From: DATKEH01 sp035546355
Lineage (GTDB): Bacteria > Acidobacteriota > Thermoanaerobaculia > Multivoradales > JAIOJS01
Assembly: GCA_035546355.1 (NCBI GenBank)
Contig: DATKEH010000140.1
Coordinates: forward strand, 1-12,594
Direction of reading: 5' to 3'
Length of the DNA: 12,594 nt
Positions 1-6,912 of this stretch are shown here, in pieces (positions within the stretch are counted from its first letter, which is position 1; every line of letters begins with the position of its first letter). The translations under genes and the position numbers were made by a program. Below the pieces are notes generated by a model. It saw only the letters and a program-made list of their open reading frames with translations. It was not told the DNA's origin and did no database searches.

Positions 1-139
1 CGACATCCGCAAGTACGGCACCTTCCCGCACAGCGGCTTCGGCATGGGCCTGGAGCGATTCGTCGCCTGGATGGGCGGTCTGGCCCACTTGCGGGAGACG
101 ATCCCCTACCCGCGGATGTTGTATCGGATGTATCCGTAG
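1..139 (+). CDS. asnS: Asparaginyl-tRNA synthetase, C-terminal fragment (5' end outside window)
   Basis: The first full codon is at base 2 and a TAG stop lies at 137-139, so only the last 45 residues are present. The fragment begins DIRKYGTFPHSGFGMGLER, which matches class II motif 3 of AsnRS (family form roughly DLRRYGxxPHSGFGxGxER); the Arg of this motif contacts ATP. It ends in a RETIPYPR-type tail, as AsnRS proteins do (IPFPR near the C-terminus). The enzyme charges tRNA-Asn with asparagine in the cytoplasm. An archaeal-type AspRS is the main alternative, but the RKYGTFPHSG run favours AsnRS. The final residues (MLYRMYP) differ from the usual proteobacterial tail. The next gene starts 147 bases downstream on the same strand. 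Confidence 0.88.
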   Translation, partial: DIRKYGTFPHSGFGMGLERFVAWMGGLAHLRETIPYPRMLYRMYP

Positions 140-286
140 GCGCCATGCACGGCGAGCGCGTGATGCGATGGCGATGGTGCCCCGGGATTTCCGCTGGCGC
201 CTCTCGGCGGAGCCGGCGAGGGACGAGCCCCGCTCGCCCGCGTCGGTAGGTGGCTCCGGCGGGGGTCCGGGCGAGGGGCTGAGGCG

Positions 287-1219
287 TTGCGACCGATGAC
301 GGCGGGGCAGGCGCCTTCGCGTCGCTACGCGGGAACCGCCGTGGTGGCGATGGTGCTGATCTGGGGCACCACCTGGGCGGCGATCCGCATCGGTCTCGAG
401 GGGATCCCGCCGGTGACCGGCGTGGCGCTGCGCTTCGCCATCGCCGGTGCGCTGCTGTGGGGGTACGCCCTGGCGCTGGGCCTGCGTGGCGCGACGCTGC
501 GGGCGCCCGCCGGGCTGTGGCTGGTGCATGGAGTGTGCAGCTTCTGCGTCTCCTACGGCATCGTCTACTGGGCCGAGCAGTGGGTGCCCTCGAGCCTGAC
601 GGCGGTGCTCTTCGCCACCTTCCCACTCTTCGTCGCGGTGATGGCGCACTGGGTGCTGCCTGGCGAGCGGCTGGGGCGGCGCAGCGCTACCGGGCTGCTG
701 CTCGGGTTCCTCGGCGTGGCGGTGATCTTCTCCGAGGACTTCCGCGCTCTGGGCGGGCCGCAGGTGGCCTTCGCCAGCGCCGTGCTGCTGCTGGCGCCGT
801 TCGCCTCGGCGATCGCCAACGTCGCGATCAAGCGGTGGGGCGGTGCCGTCCATCCGGTGCCGCTGAACGCCGGCGGGATGGTCCTGGCGGCCGCGGTCAT
901 GGGTGCTCTGGCCTGGGCGGTAGAGGCCGACCGCACCGTGGTCTTCGACGCCCGCTCCCTGGGGGCTCTGCTGTACCTGGCGGTGCTCGGGACGGCGGTC
1001 ACCTTCACGCTCTACTTCGAGCTGTTGCGCCACACCAGCGCCACCCGCCTGTCGCTCGTCGCCTACGCCATCCCGGTGGTGGCGGTGGTGGTCGGCGCCG
1101 TGGCGTTCGCCGAGCCGATCACCCCGCGGATGGTCGCCGGCGGGGCCCTGGTGATCGCCGGCACCGCGCTGGTGGCGACCCCTCGGCGGGTGCGGTCCGC
1201 CCACCCCGCGGTGGGTTGA
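287..1219 (+). CDS. EamA/DMT-family ten-helix transporter
   Basis: This 310-residue protein is almost wholly hydrophobic, with about ten membrane segments in two EamA repeats (about residues 18-150 and 160-298). Repeat 1 opens with the typical LIWGTTWAAIRIGLEGIPP signature followed by an RFAIAGALL helix. Repeat 2 ends in a helix rich in Val, Ala and Gly (PVVAVVVGAVAFAEPITP). DMT proteins of this length export metabolites or amino acids across the inner membrane; the substrate cannot be read from sequence. Start choice is open. TTG 287 has GAGGGG at 273-278 with 8 bases of spacing, while ATG 296 (nine bases downstream, same frame) has GAGG at 281-284 with 11 bases. The stop codon lies in the loop of a hairpin. 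It sits alone between asnS and the acyl-CoA dehydrogenase block. Confidence 0.92.
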   Translation: MRPMTAGQAPSRRYAGTAVVAMVLIWGTTWAAIRIGLEGIPPVTGVALRFAIAGALLWGYALALGLRGATLRAPAGLWLVHGVCSFCVSYGIVYWAEQWVPSSLTAVLFATFPLFVAVMAHWVLPGERLGRRSATGLLLGFLGVAVIFSEDFRALGGPQVAFASAVLLLAPFASAIANVAIKRWGGAVHPVPLNAGGMVLAAAVMGALAWAVEADRTVVFDARSLGALLYLAVLGTAVTFTLYFELLRHTSATRLSLVAYAIPVVAVVVGAVAFAEPITPRMVAGGALVIAGTALVATPRRVRSAHPAVG

Positions 1220-1233
1220 GCGCCCCACCGCGG
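1206..1233 (+). terminator. GC hairpin spanning the transporter stop codon; possible terminator
   Basis: CCGCGGTGGG at 1206-1215 and its exact reverse complement CCCACCGCGG at 1224-1233 form a perfect 10-base stem with an 8-base loop that contains the TGA stop of the EamA gene (1217-1219). No T-tract follows, so it is not a classical intrinsic terminator. It could be a Rho-assisted or pausing hairpin, or could block 3' exonucleases. Confidence 0.35.
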
Positions 1234-1244
1234 CGGGATAGGCT
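1216..1244 (+). promoter_or_regulatory. Weak sigma70-like promoter candidate for the acyl-CoA dehydrogenase block
   Basis: TTGAGC at 1216-1221 matches the -35 consensus at 4 of 6 bases. TAGGCT at 1239-1244 matches -10 at 3 of 6, with exactly 17 bases between. The -35 falls within the hairpin loop. It is the best candidate in the 66-base gap before the first dehydrogenase, but the match is weak and could be chance. Confidence 0.22.
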
Positions 1245-1285
1245 CCGCCCGTCCAAGGGAGCCCGACAGGCCGAAGAGGAGTGCG

Positions 1286-2428
1286 ATGAAGATCGAGCTG
1301 AACGAAGAGCAGAGACTGCTGCGCGACACCGTCCGCCAGTTCGCCAGGGAGGTGGTGGCGCCGCGGGCACGTGAGATCGACGCGAGCGGCGAGTTCCCGC
1401 GCCAGTTCTTCGACCAGGCGGGCGAGCTCGGCCTCGCCGGAGTGGCGGTGCCGGAGGAGCATGGCGGCGCCGGGATGGACACGCTGGCCTACTGCCTGGC
1501 CATCGAGGAGGTCAGCGCGGTCTGCGCCTCGAGCGGAGTGATCCTGTCGGTCAACAACTCGCTCGTCTGCGATCCGCTGCTGAGGTTCGGCAGCGAGGAG
1601 CAGAAGCGGCGGTTCCTCGAGCCGCTGGCCAGCGGCCGCCAACTCGGCTGCTTCGCCCTCACCGAGCCGGGCGCCGGCAGCGACGCGGCGGCCCTGCGCA
1701 CTACCGCCCGCCGCGAAGGCGAGGAGTACGTGCTCGACGGCAACAAGGTGTTCATCACCAACGGCACCCACGCCGAGCTCGCGCTGGTCTTCGCCACCGT
1801 CGACCCGGCGAAGAAGCACCACGGCATCACGGCGTTCATCGTTGCCGCGGATACTCCGGGTTACAGCCGCGGCGGCCACGAATACAAGCTCGGGGTCAAC
1901 GCCTCGGGCACCACCGAGCTGGCCTTCGCCGGGATGCGAGTGCCGGCGAGCCAGCGGCTGGGGGAGGAGGGCGAGGGGTTCAAGGTCGCCATGGCCACCC
2001 TCGACGGCGGCCGCGTCGGCATCTCCGCCCAGGCGGTGGGCATCGCCCGCGGCGCCTTCGAGCAGGCCATGGCCTACGCCCAGGAACGGGAGCAGTTCGG
2101 GCGGCCGATCAGCGACTTCCAGGCGATCCAGTTCTACCTCGCCGACATGGCGACGGAGATCGACGCCGCCCGGCTGCTGACCTGGAAGGCGGCGTGGGCC
2201 AAGGACCAGGGGAAGCGCTACACGCTGGAGGCGGCGCAGGCGAAGCTGTATTCGTCGCAGATGGCGCAGCGCGTCACCAACGCGGCGCTGCAGATCCACG
2301 GCGGCTACGGCTACACCAAGGAGTACGACGTCGAACGCTACTTCCGCGACGCCCGCATCACCGAGATCTACGAGGGCACCAGCGAGGTCCACAAGATGGT
2401 GATCGCGCGGGCGGTGCTCGAGGGGTGA
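1286..2428 (+). CDS. Acyl-CoA dehydrogenase, short-chain/butyryl-like (first of a tandem pair)
   Basis: The 380-residue length is normal for the family. Acyl-CoA dehydrogenases introduce an alpha-beta double bond into acyl-CoA with FAD and pass electrons to ETF. The N-terminal helical domain (about 1-120) starts LNEEQRLLRDTVRQFA. The FAD/substrate signature ALTEPGAGSD lies at about 124-133. The middle beta domain follows, then the C-terminal helical domain with REQFGRPISDFQAIQF and QIHGGYGY (336-343). The catalytic base is expected at Glu363 in IYEGTSE, the position used by short- and medium-chain enzymes. The ATG start has GAAGAGGAG at 1273-1281, only 4 bases away. The stop overlaps the GTG start of the next dehydrogenase by four bases. 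Chain-length or branched substrate preference cannot be settled from sequence; a 2-methyl-branched or butyryl-type substrate is plausible. Confidence 0.95.
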   Translation: MKIELNEEQRLLRDTVRQFAREVVAPRAREIDASGEFPRQFFDQAGELGLAGVAVPEEHGGAGMDTLAYCLAIEEVSAVCASSGVILSVNNSLVCDPLLRFGSEEQKRRFLEPLASGRQLGCFALTEPGAGSDAAALRTTARREGEEYVLDGNKVFITNGTHAELALVFATVDPAKKHHGITAFIVAADTPGYSRGGHEYKLGVNASGTTELAFAGMRVPASQRLGEEGEGFKVAMATLDGGRVGISAQAVGIARGAFEQAMAYAQEREQFGRPISDFQAIQFYLADMATEIDAARLLTWKAAWAKDQGKRYTLEAAQAKLYSSQMAQRVTNAALQIHGGYGYTKEYDVERYFRDARITEIYEGTSEVHKMVIARAVLEG

Positions 2429-3591
2429 GCTCCGGCCCCGACTTCTCCCTGACGCCCGAGCAGGAGCTGCTGCGTGCGGAGGTCCGGCGCTTCGCCGAGG
2501 AGCGCATACGTCCGGGCGTCGCCGAGCGCGACGCGGCGCGGGAGTTCCCCCTTCCGCTGCTGCAGGAGATGGGGGAGATGGGGCTGCTGGGGATGTTCGT
2601 CCCCGAGGAGCTGGGCGGCGCCGGCTTCGACCTGGTCAGCTACGTGGTGGCGATCGAGGAGGTGGCCCGCGTCTGCCCCTCGACGGCGGTGACGATGAGT
2701 GTCACCAACTCGGTGTGCTGCTGGCCGATCCTGCACTTCGGCGGCGACGCGCTCAAGCGGCGGGTGCTGCCCGAGCTGGCGAGCGGCCGCTCCCTGGGCG
2801 GATTCGGCCTCACCGAGCCGGGCTCGGGAAGCGACGCCGGCAGCCTGCAGACGCGGGCGCGGCGCGACGGCGACTCCTGGGTGCTGGACGGCGAGAAGGC
2901 GTGGATCACCAACGCCGGGTTCGCGCGCTGGTTCGTGGTGGTGGCGCGCACCGACCCGCAGGGCGGCAGCCGCGGCCTGTCGGCCTTCGCGGTGCCGGCC
3001 GACGCGCCCGGACTCTCGGTCGGCACGCCGGAACACAAGCTCGGGCTGCGCGCCTCCCGCACCGCACCGCTCTACTTCAGCGGCTGCCGGGTGCCGGCCG
3101 ACCACCTGCTCGGCGAGGAAGGACAGGGGTTCCGCATCGCCCTGGCGACGCTGGACCACTCGCGGCTGGGGATCGCCGCCCAGTCGGTGGGCATCCACCA
3201 GCGGGCGCTCGAGCTGGCGGTCGAGTACGCTCGCGACCGGCGCCAGTTCGGAGCCCCGATCGCCACCCACCAGGCGGTGCAGTTCGCCATCGCCCAGATG
3301 GCCACCGATCTGGCGGCGGCACGGGCGCTCACCCACGCGGCGGCGGCGACCGCCGAGGCCGGGGCAGGCCCCGGGGAGGCCGGCCGACTGGCGTCGCAGG
3401 CCAAGCTCTGGGCCAGCGAGGCGGCGAACCGCGCCTGCTGGCATGCTCTGCAGATCCACGGCGGCAACGGCTTTCACGAGGACTACGAGATCTCCCGCCT
3501 CTACCGCGACGTGCGAGTGACCACCATCTACGAGGGGACCAGCGAGATGCAGCGACTGGTCATCGCCCGCCGCCTGTTGGCGCCACGGTAG
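2425..3591 (+). CDS. Acyl-CoA dehydrogenase, second of the tandem pair
   Basis: This 388-residue paralogue of the preceding gene has the same three-domain layout. The LTEPGSGSD signature starts at Leu129, QIHGGNGF starts at 343, and the predicted catalytic Glu370 is in IYEGTSE. The frame stays open upstream to 2194 inside the first dehydrogenase, but family homology begins at about SLTPEQELLRAEVRRFA, so GTG 2425 is chosen; it forms a GTGA overlap with the upstream stop. No good Shine-Dalgarno lies at useful distance, so translational coupling is likely. Compared with the first copy it carries a small Ala/Gly/Glu-rich stretch at about 309-326. Its TAG stop shares one base with the GTG start of the ligase gene. 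The second copy may have a different acyl preference, or the two may form a heteromer; both are inference. Confidence 0.93.
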   Translation: MSSGPDFSLTPEQELLRAEVRRFAEERIRPGVAERDAAREFPLPLLQEMGEMGLLGMFVPEELGGAGFDLVSYVVAIEEVARVCPSTAVTMSVTNSVCCWPILHFGGDALKRRVLPELASGRSLGGFGLTEPGSGSDAGSLQTRARRDGDSWVLDGEKAWITNAGFARWFVVVARTDPQGGSRGLSAFAVPADAPGLSVGTPEHKLGLRASRTAPLYFSGCRVPADHLLGEEGQGFRIALATLDHSRLGIAAQSVGIHQRALELAVEYARDRRQFGAPIATHQAVQFAIAQMATDLAAARALTHAAAATAEAGAGPGEAGRLASQAKLWASEAANRACWHALQIHGGNGFHEDYEISRLYRDVRVTTIYEGTSEMQRLVIARRLLAPR

Positions 3592-4886
3592 TGCGCGGGG
3601 TGCGCGAGACGGTGCGCGCGACGCGCGACCTGACGCGGCTGTGGCGGGATCAGTGGCGGTCGCAGGAGCAGCTCGAGCGGCTGCAGCTGCGCAAGCTGCG
3701 CCGCATGCTCGCGTACGCCTACCACCAGGTCCCCTACTATCGTCGCCTGTTCGACGAGGTGGGAGTGCGCCCCGAGGAGGTGCGGTCCGTCGCCGACCTG
3801 CGGCGGATACCGACCACCAGCCGCCGCCTGCTGCAACGGCTTCCGGTCTCGGAGATCGTCGCTCGCGACGTCGCACCCGAGCGGTGCAAGCAACTGACCA
3901 CCGCGGGGTCGACCGGCATGCCGCTGACCGTGTACGTGCGACCGGAGGACGACCGCTTCAAGGACCTGGTGTGGGCGCGGACCTCCCTCGCCGACGGCAG
4001 GCGGCCGTGGGACCGGACGGTCTACTTCAAGTTCCAGTTCCCGCCGCCCAACTGGTTCGAGCGCTTCGGGGTCTGGCCGCGGGCCATGCTGTCGCTGCTC
4101 GACCCGCCGCAGCAGCGGGTCGAGAGCCTGCGTCGCATTCGCGCCCGCGTCCTGCGCGGCAACGCGTTCGAGCTCGTGCGTACGGCGCAGGCGGTGCTGG
4201 ACGCCGGCGCCACCGACATCCGACCGCACGCCGTGTTCAGCATGGGCAGCGTGCTCGACGAGGCGTCCCGGGAGCTGCTCGAGCGCGCCTTCGGCTGCGA
4301 GGTCTTCGACTGCTACGGGGCCACCGAGGTGGGCTGCATTGCCTGGGAGTGCCGGCAGCATCGCGGCCTGCACCTCAACGTCGACACCACCGTCGTGGAG
4401 CTGCTCGACGGCGACCGGCCGGCGGCCCCGGGAGTGCCGGCGCGGCTGGTCTGCACCGGGCTGCACGGTTTCGCGATGCCCTTCATCCGCTACGAGATCG
4501 GCGACGTCGGGGTGCTCGCGGAGGCTCCCTGCCCCTGCGGACGGGGCCTGCCGCTGCTGGCCCGGCTCGAGGGCCGCGCCGACGACTTCTTCCTCGCTCG
4601 CGACGGCGGCTGGATCTCGCCGTCCGTGGTGGTCAACCGGGTCAAGCGCACGCCGGGCGTGGCGCAGTTCCGACTCACCCAGCGAACGCCGACGCGTATC
4701 GAGGCGCTGATCCTGCCGGGCGAGGGGTTCGGCGAGGAGTCGCTGGCCGCGTTCGAGGCCACCCTGCGCGACATCCTCGGCTCGCCCCTCGCGCTCGACG
4801 TCTCGGTCGTCGACGAGCTGCCGGTGGACCCGGGGAGGAAGATTCGCTCGATGATCTGCGAAGTGGACCGGGAGGCCCTGGCTTGA
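3591..4886 (+). CDS. PaaK/CapK-family adenylate-forming ligase
   Basis: A 431-residue protein of the phenylacetate-CoA ligase / CapK / F390-synthetase type. These enzymes activate a carboxylate with ATP as an acyl-adenylate and often transfer it to CoA. Visible ANL motifs are TTAGSTGMP (103-111, phosphate loop), CYGATE (241-246), RYEIGD (300-305), GRADD (about 327-331) and a C-terminal DPGRK with the candidate catalytic Lys. The N-terminus (PYYRRLFDEVGVRPEEVRSVADLRRIP) is the family's usual helical opening. A Cys/His set (C249, C254, H261, C314, C316) resembles a metal site. CapK-like members commonly sit in polysaccharide clusters, and here a glycosyltransferase and a sulfotransferase follow. 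GTG 3591 overlaps the previous stop by one base; GTG 3600 and 3612 are in-frame alternatives. The substrate is unknown. Confidence 0.85.
   Translation: MRGVRETVRATRDLTRLWRDQWRSQEQLERLQLRKLRRMLAYAYHQVPYYRRLFDEVGVRPEEVRSVADLRRIPTTSRRLLQRLPVSEIVARDVAPERCKQLTTAGSTGMPLTVYVRPEDDRFKDLVWARTSLADGRRPWDRTVYFKFQFPPPNWFERFGVWPRAMLSLLDPPQQRVESLRRIRARVLRGNAFELVRTAQAVLDAGATDIRPHAVFSMGSVLDEASRELLERAFGCEVFDCYGATEVGCIAWECRQHRGLHLNVDTTVVELLDGDRPAAPGVPARLVCTGLHGFAMPFIRYEIGDVGVLAEAPCPCGRGLPLLARLEGRADDFFLARDGGWISPSVVVNRVKRTPGVAQFRLTQRTPTRIEALILPGEGFGEESLAAFEATLRDILGSPLALDVSVVDELPVDPGRKIRSMICEVDREALA
4871..4875 (+). promoter_or_regulatory. Ribosome-binding site deciding the TTG start of the glycosyltransferase
   Basis: GGAGG lies inside the end of the ligase gene, exactly 7 bases before TTG 4883. 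This fixes the start at a TTG that overlaps the ligase TGA as TTGA. The same spacing recurs at three other genes in the window. Confidence 0.7.
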
Positions 4887-5926
4887 CGCCGCCGTTGGTC
4901 TCGGTGGTGGTGCCGGTGCTCGACCGCGAGCGCGACATCGGCCGCTGCGTCGAAGCGCTGCTCGACCAGGACTACCCGCGGTACGAGGTCCTGGTGGTGG
5001 ACAACAACTCCCGCGACGGCACCCGGGAGGTGGTGCGGCGATACCCGGTGCAGCTGCTCGAGGAGCCGCGACGCAACCCCTACACGGCCCGCAACCGGGG
5101 CGTGGCGGCGGCGAAGGGGGAGATCGTGGCCTTCACCGACTCCGACTGCGCGCCGACCAGGGAGTGGCTGCGCCTCCTGGTCGACTGCTACGGCGAGCCG
5201 GGAGTGGGCGGCGCCGGTGGGGCTCTCGCCCCGCTGCCGCCGGCGACGGTGGTGGAGCGCTTCCTCGCCCTCGGCCGGCTGCAGATCTTCGAGGCGGCGC
5301 GGCACAGCGACCTGCGGCGCGACCCGCGTCGCTTCCTCTCCGGAGGCGTCGGCTCCGCCAACATGTCGTACCGGCGGCAGGTGCTGACCTCCCTCGGCGG
5401 GTTCGACGACCGCTTCGCGCGCTTCTGCGGCTCCTACGATCTCTGCTGGCGGGTGCAAGCCGCCGGCTACCGCGTGGTCTTCGAGCCTGGCGCGCTGGTG
5501 CATCACCGCATGCGCGGGAGCCTCGTCGCGATGTGCCGGCAGTTCTTCTCCTTCGGCATCGGGCAGATCCACCTCTTCCGGCGCTGGGCGCCGCGCGAGA
5601 CGCGGATCCAGCTGCGCAGCTACCTGCTGCCGCCCCGTGAGCTGCAGGTGCGCAGCCCCCTGCCCGCCTGGGTCTCCCTCGACGCGGCCCACGCGGCGCT
5701 GCTGGCTCTGGCGGCGAGCGCGGTCTGGCCCCGGCTGCTGATCGCCGGGTTGCCGCTGGCGCTGGCGGTGGCGGCGGGGGCGCTGGCGGCGTCCCACGGC
5801 GTGGTGCGCCGCACCGGCGCGACCAGCTGGTACCTGCTGTTCCCGCTGCTGCACCTGGTGCGGGTCGCCGCGCTCACCGCCGGCCGCATCGCCGGCGGCT
5901 TGCGGCACCGCGTCCTGGCGCTGTGA
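4883..5926 (+). CDS. Family 2 glycosyltransferase with hydrophobic C-terminal segment
   Basis: A 347-residue GT-A fold protein. The nucleotide-binding start SVVVPVLDRERDIGRCVEAL (about 7-26), VVDNNSRDGT (about 38-47) and the metal/UDP-sugar DSD at 86-88 are typical of GT2 enzymes, which transfer a sugar from a nucleotide donor. The acceptor-side region GGFDDRF...GSYDLCWRV keeps Asp186, but the acidic ED pair usually just before it reads GS (183-184). The C-terminus from about 255 has two or three hydrophobic helices, suggesting membrane association. The start is TTG 4883, supported by GGAGG at 7 bases and a four-base overlap with the ligase; its stop overlaps the sulfotransferase start (GTGA). 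It probably adds a sugar to a lipid-linked or membrane glycan; donor and acceptor are unknown. Confidence 0.9.
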   Translation: MTPPLVSVVVPVLDRERDIGRCVEALLDQDYPRYEVLVVDNNSRDGTREVVRRYPVQLLEEPRRNPYTARNRGVAAAKGEIVAFTDSDCAPTREWLRLLVDCYGEPGVGGAGGALAPLPPATVVERFLALGRLQIFEAARHSDLRRDPRRFLSGGVGSANMSYRRQVLTSLGGFDDRFARFCGSYDLCWRVQAAGYRVVFEPGALVHHRMRGSLVAMCRQFFSFGIGQIHLFRRWAPRETRIQLRSYLLPPRELQVRSPLPAWVSLDAAHAALLALAASAVWPRLLIAGLPLALAVAAGALAASHGVVRRTGATSWYLLFPLLHLVRVAALTAGRIAGGLRHRVLAL

Positions 5927-6912
5927 GACCGCCACCGGAAGGGCCGCCGGCGGGACGCGAGACGGCCGACGCCGGAGACGGGCGGCTCCCCGACCTGCTG
6001 CTGGTGGGAGCGCCGCGTTGCGGCACGACGTCGCTGCACCACTACCTCGGCGGGCACCCCCAGGTCTTCATGACGCCGGTCAAGGAGCCGCGTTTCTTCA
6101 GCGCCCAGGTGTTCTCGTACCCCGGCGCGGGGCCCGGCGACGAGCGCGTGCGGCCGGTGCGGACGCTCGAGGAGTACCGCCGGCTGACGGCCGGGGCGGG
6201 GGACGCGCGGGTGGTGGGGGAGGCGAGCCCCGAGAACCTCTACTGGCATCGCCAGGTCATCCCGCGGATCCGCCAGACCCTCGGCCAGCCGAGGATCCTG
6301 ATCCTGCTGCGGGACCCGGTGGAGCGCGCCTTCTCGGCCTGGTGCATGCGGGTTCGCGAGCGGCGGGAAGCCCTGTCGTTCGAGCAGGCCCTGGCGCAGG
6401 AGGAGGCGCGGCTGGCGGCGGGGTGGGACCCGAGCTGGGCCTACCTCGGCGGCAGCCTCTACGCGGCGCAGGTCGCGTCGTACCTGGAGAGCTTCGGTCA
6501 GGTGCACGTCGCCCTCTACGAAGACCTGGTGGGGGTGCCGGCGCGCGAGCTGCGCCGTATCCTGGAGTTCCTCGCCGTCGACGCCGACGCGGCTCCGGAC
6601 CGGCTTCCCCGGCTCAACGTCTCCGGCCGCCTGCGCTCACCCGCGGTGAACCGCTGGTTCGTCGACACTGGCAGCCGGCTGCACGCGTGGGCTCGCCGCC
6701 TGGGCAGGGCGACTCTCGGCGAGCGCGGCTGGGTGGTGCTGCGCGAGGCGACGCGGGCGCGCACCCTGGCTCCGGCGTCCCTGCCGCGTGGGCTTCACGC
6801 ACCTCTGGCCGCGGCGCTCCGGGACGACGTCGAGCGGCTGCAGGGAATCCTCGGCCGCGACCTGTCGGCGTGGTTGCGTCGCCCGCCCCGTACGGCCCGT
6901 CAGCGCGGGTAG
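5923..6912 (+). CDS. PAPS-dependent sulfotransferase (heparan/NodH-like fold)
   Basis: This 329-residue protein has both cofactor motifs of the sulfotransferase family. The 5'-phosphosulfate loop VGAPRCGTTSLHHYL spans 28-42, with the G-x-x-x-x-GTT core at 29-36. The 3'-phosphate site is LLRDPVERAFSAW, with Arg130 and Ser138. Members move sulfate from PAPS to hydroxyl or amino groups of sugars, lipids or small molecules. The N-terminal 22 residues are Pro/Gly-rich and lack a signal peptide, so action is probably cytoplasmic. GTG 5923 overlaps the glycosyltransferase stop as GTGA, with no clear ribosome-binding site, so coupled translation is likely. It follows a glycosyltransferase, so a glycan or glycolipid acceptor is the natural guess. 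Its last 13 bases overlap the converging minus-strand gene. No PAPS synthesis genes are in the window. Confidence 0.92.
   Translation: MRPPPEGPPAGRETADAGDGRLPDLLLVGAPRCGTTSLHHYLGGHPQVFMTPVKEPRFFSAQVFSYPGAGPGDERVRPVRTLEEYRRLTAGAGDARVVGEASPENLYWHRQVIPRIRQTLGQPRILILLRDPVERAFSAWCMRVRERREALSFEQALAQEEARLAAGWDPSWAYLGGSLYAAQVASYLESFGQVHVALYEDLVGVPARELRRILEFLAVDADAAPDRLPRLNVSGRLRSPAVNRWFVDTGSRLHAWARRLGRATLGERGWVVLREATRARTLAPASLPRGLHAPLAAALRDDVERLQGILGRDLSAWLRRPPRTARQRG

Noticed and set aside
215..238. Possible asnS terminator hairpin (GGCGAG with CTCGCC)
   Set aside because: Only 6 bases of stem with a 12-base loop and no T-tract; such pairings are common in this GC content.
144..249. Small plus-strand frame of 34 codons after asnS
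   Set aside because: Arg/Ser-rich sequence, no ribosome-binding site and no recognisable motif.
2194..2424. Upstream in-frame extension of the second dehydrogenase
   Set aside because: The extra 77 codons overlap the first dehydrogenase out of frame and are low-complexity; family homology begins just after GTG 2425.
2368..3876. Minus-strand open frame of 502 codons across the second dehydrogenase
   Set aside because: Shadow of a conserved gene, with Arg/Gly/Ala-rich composition and no motif.
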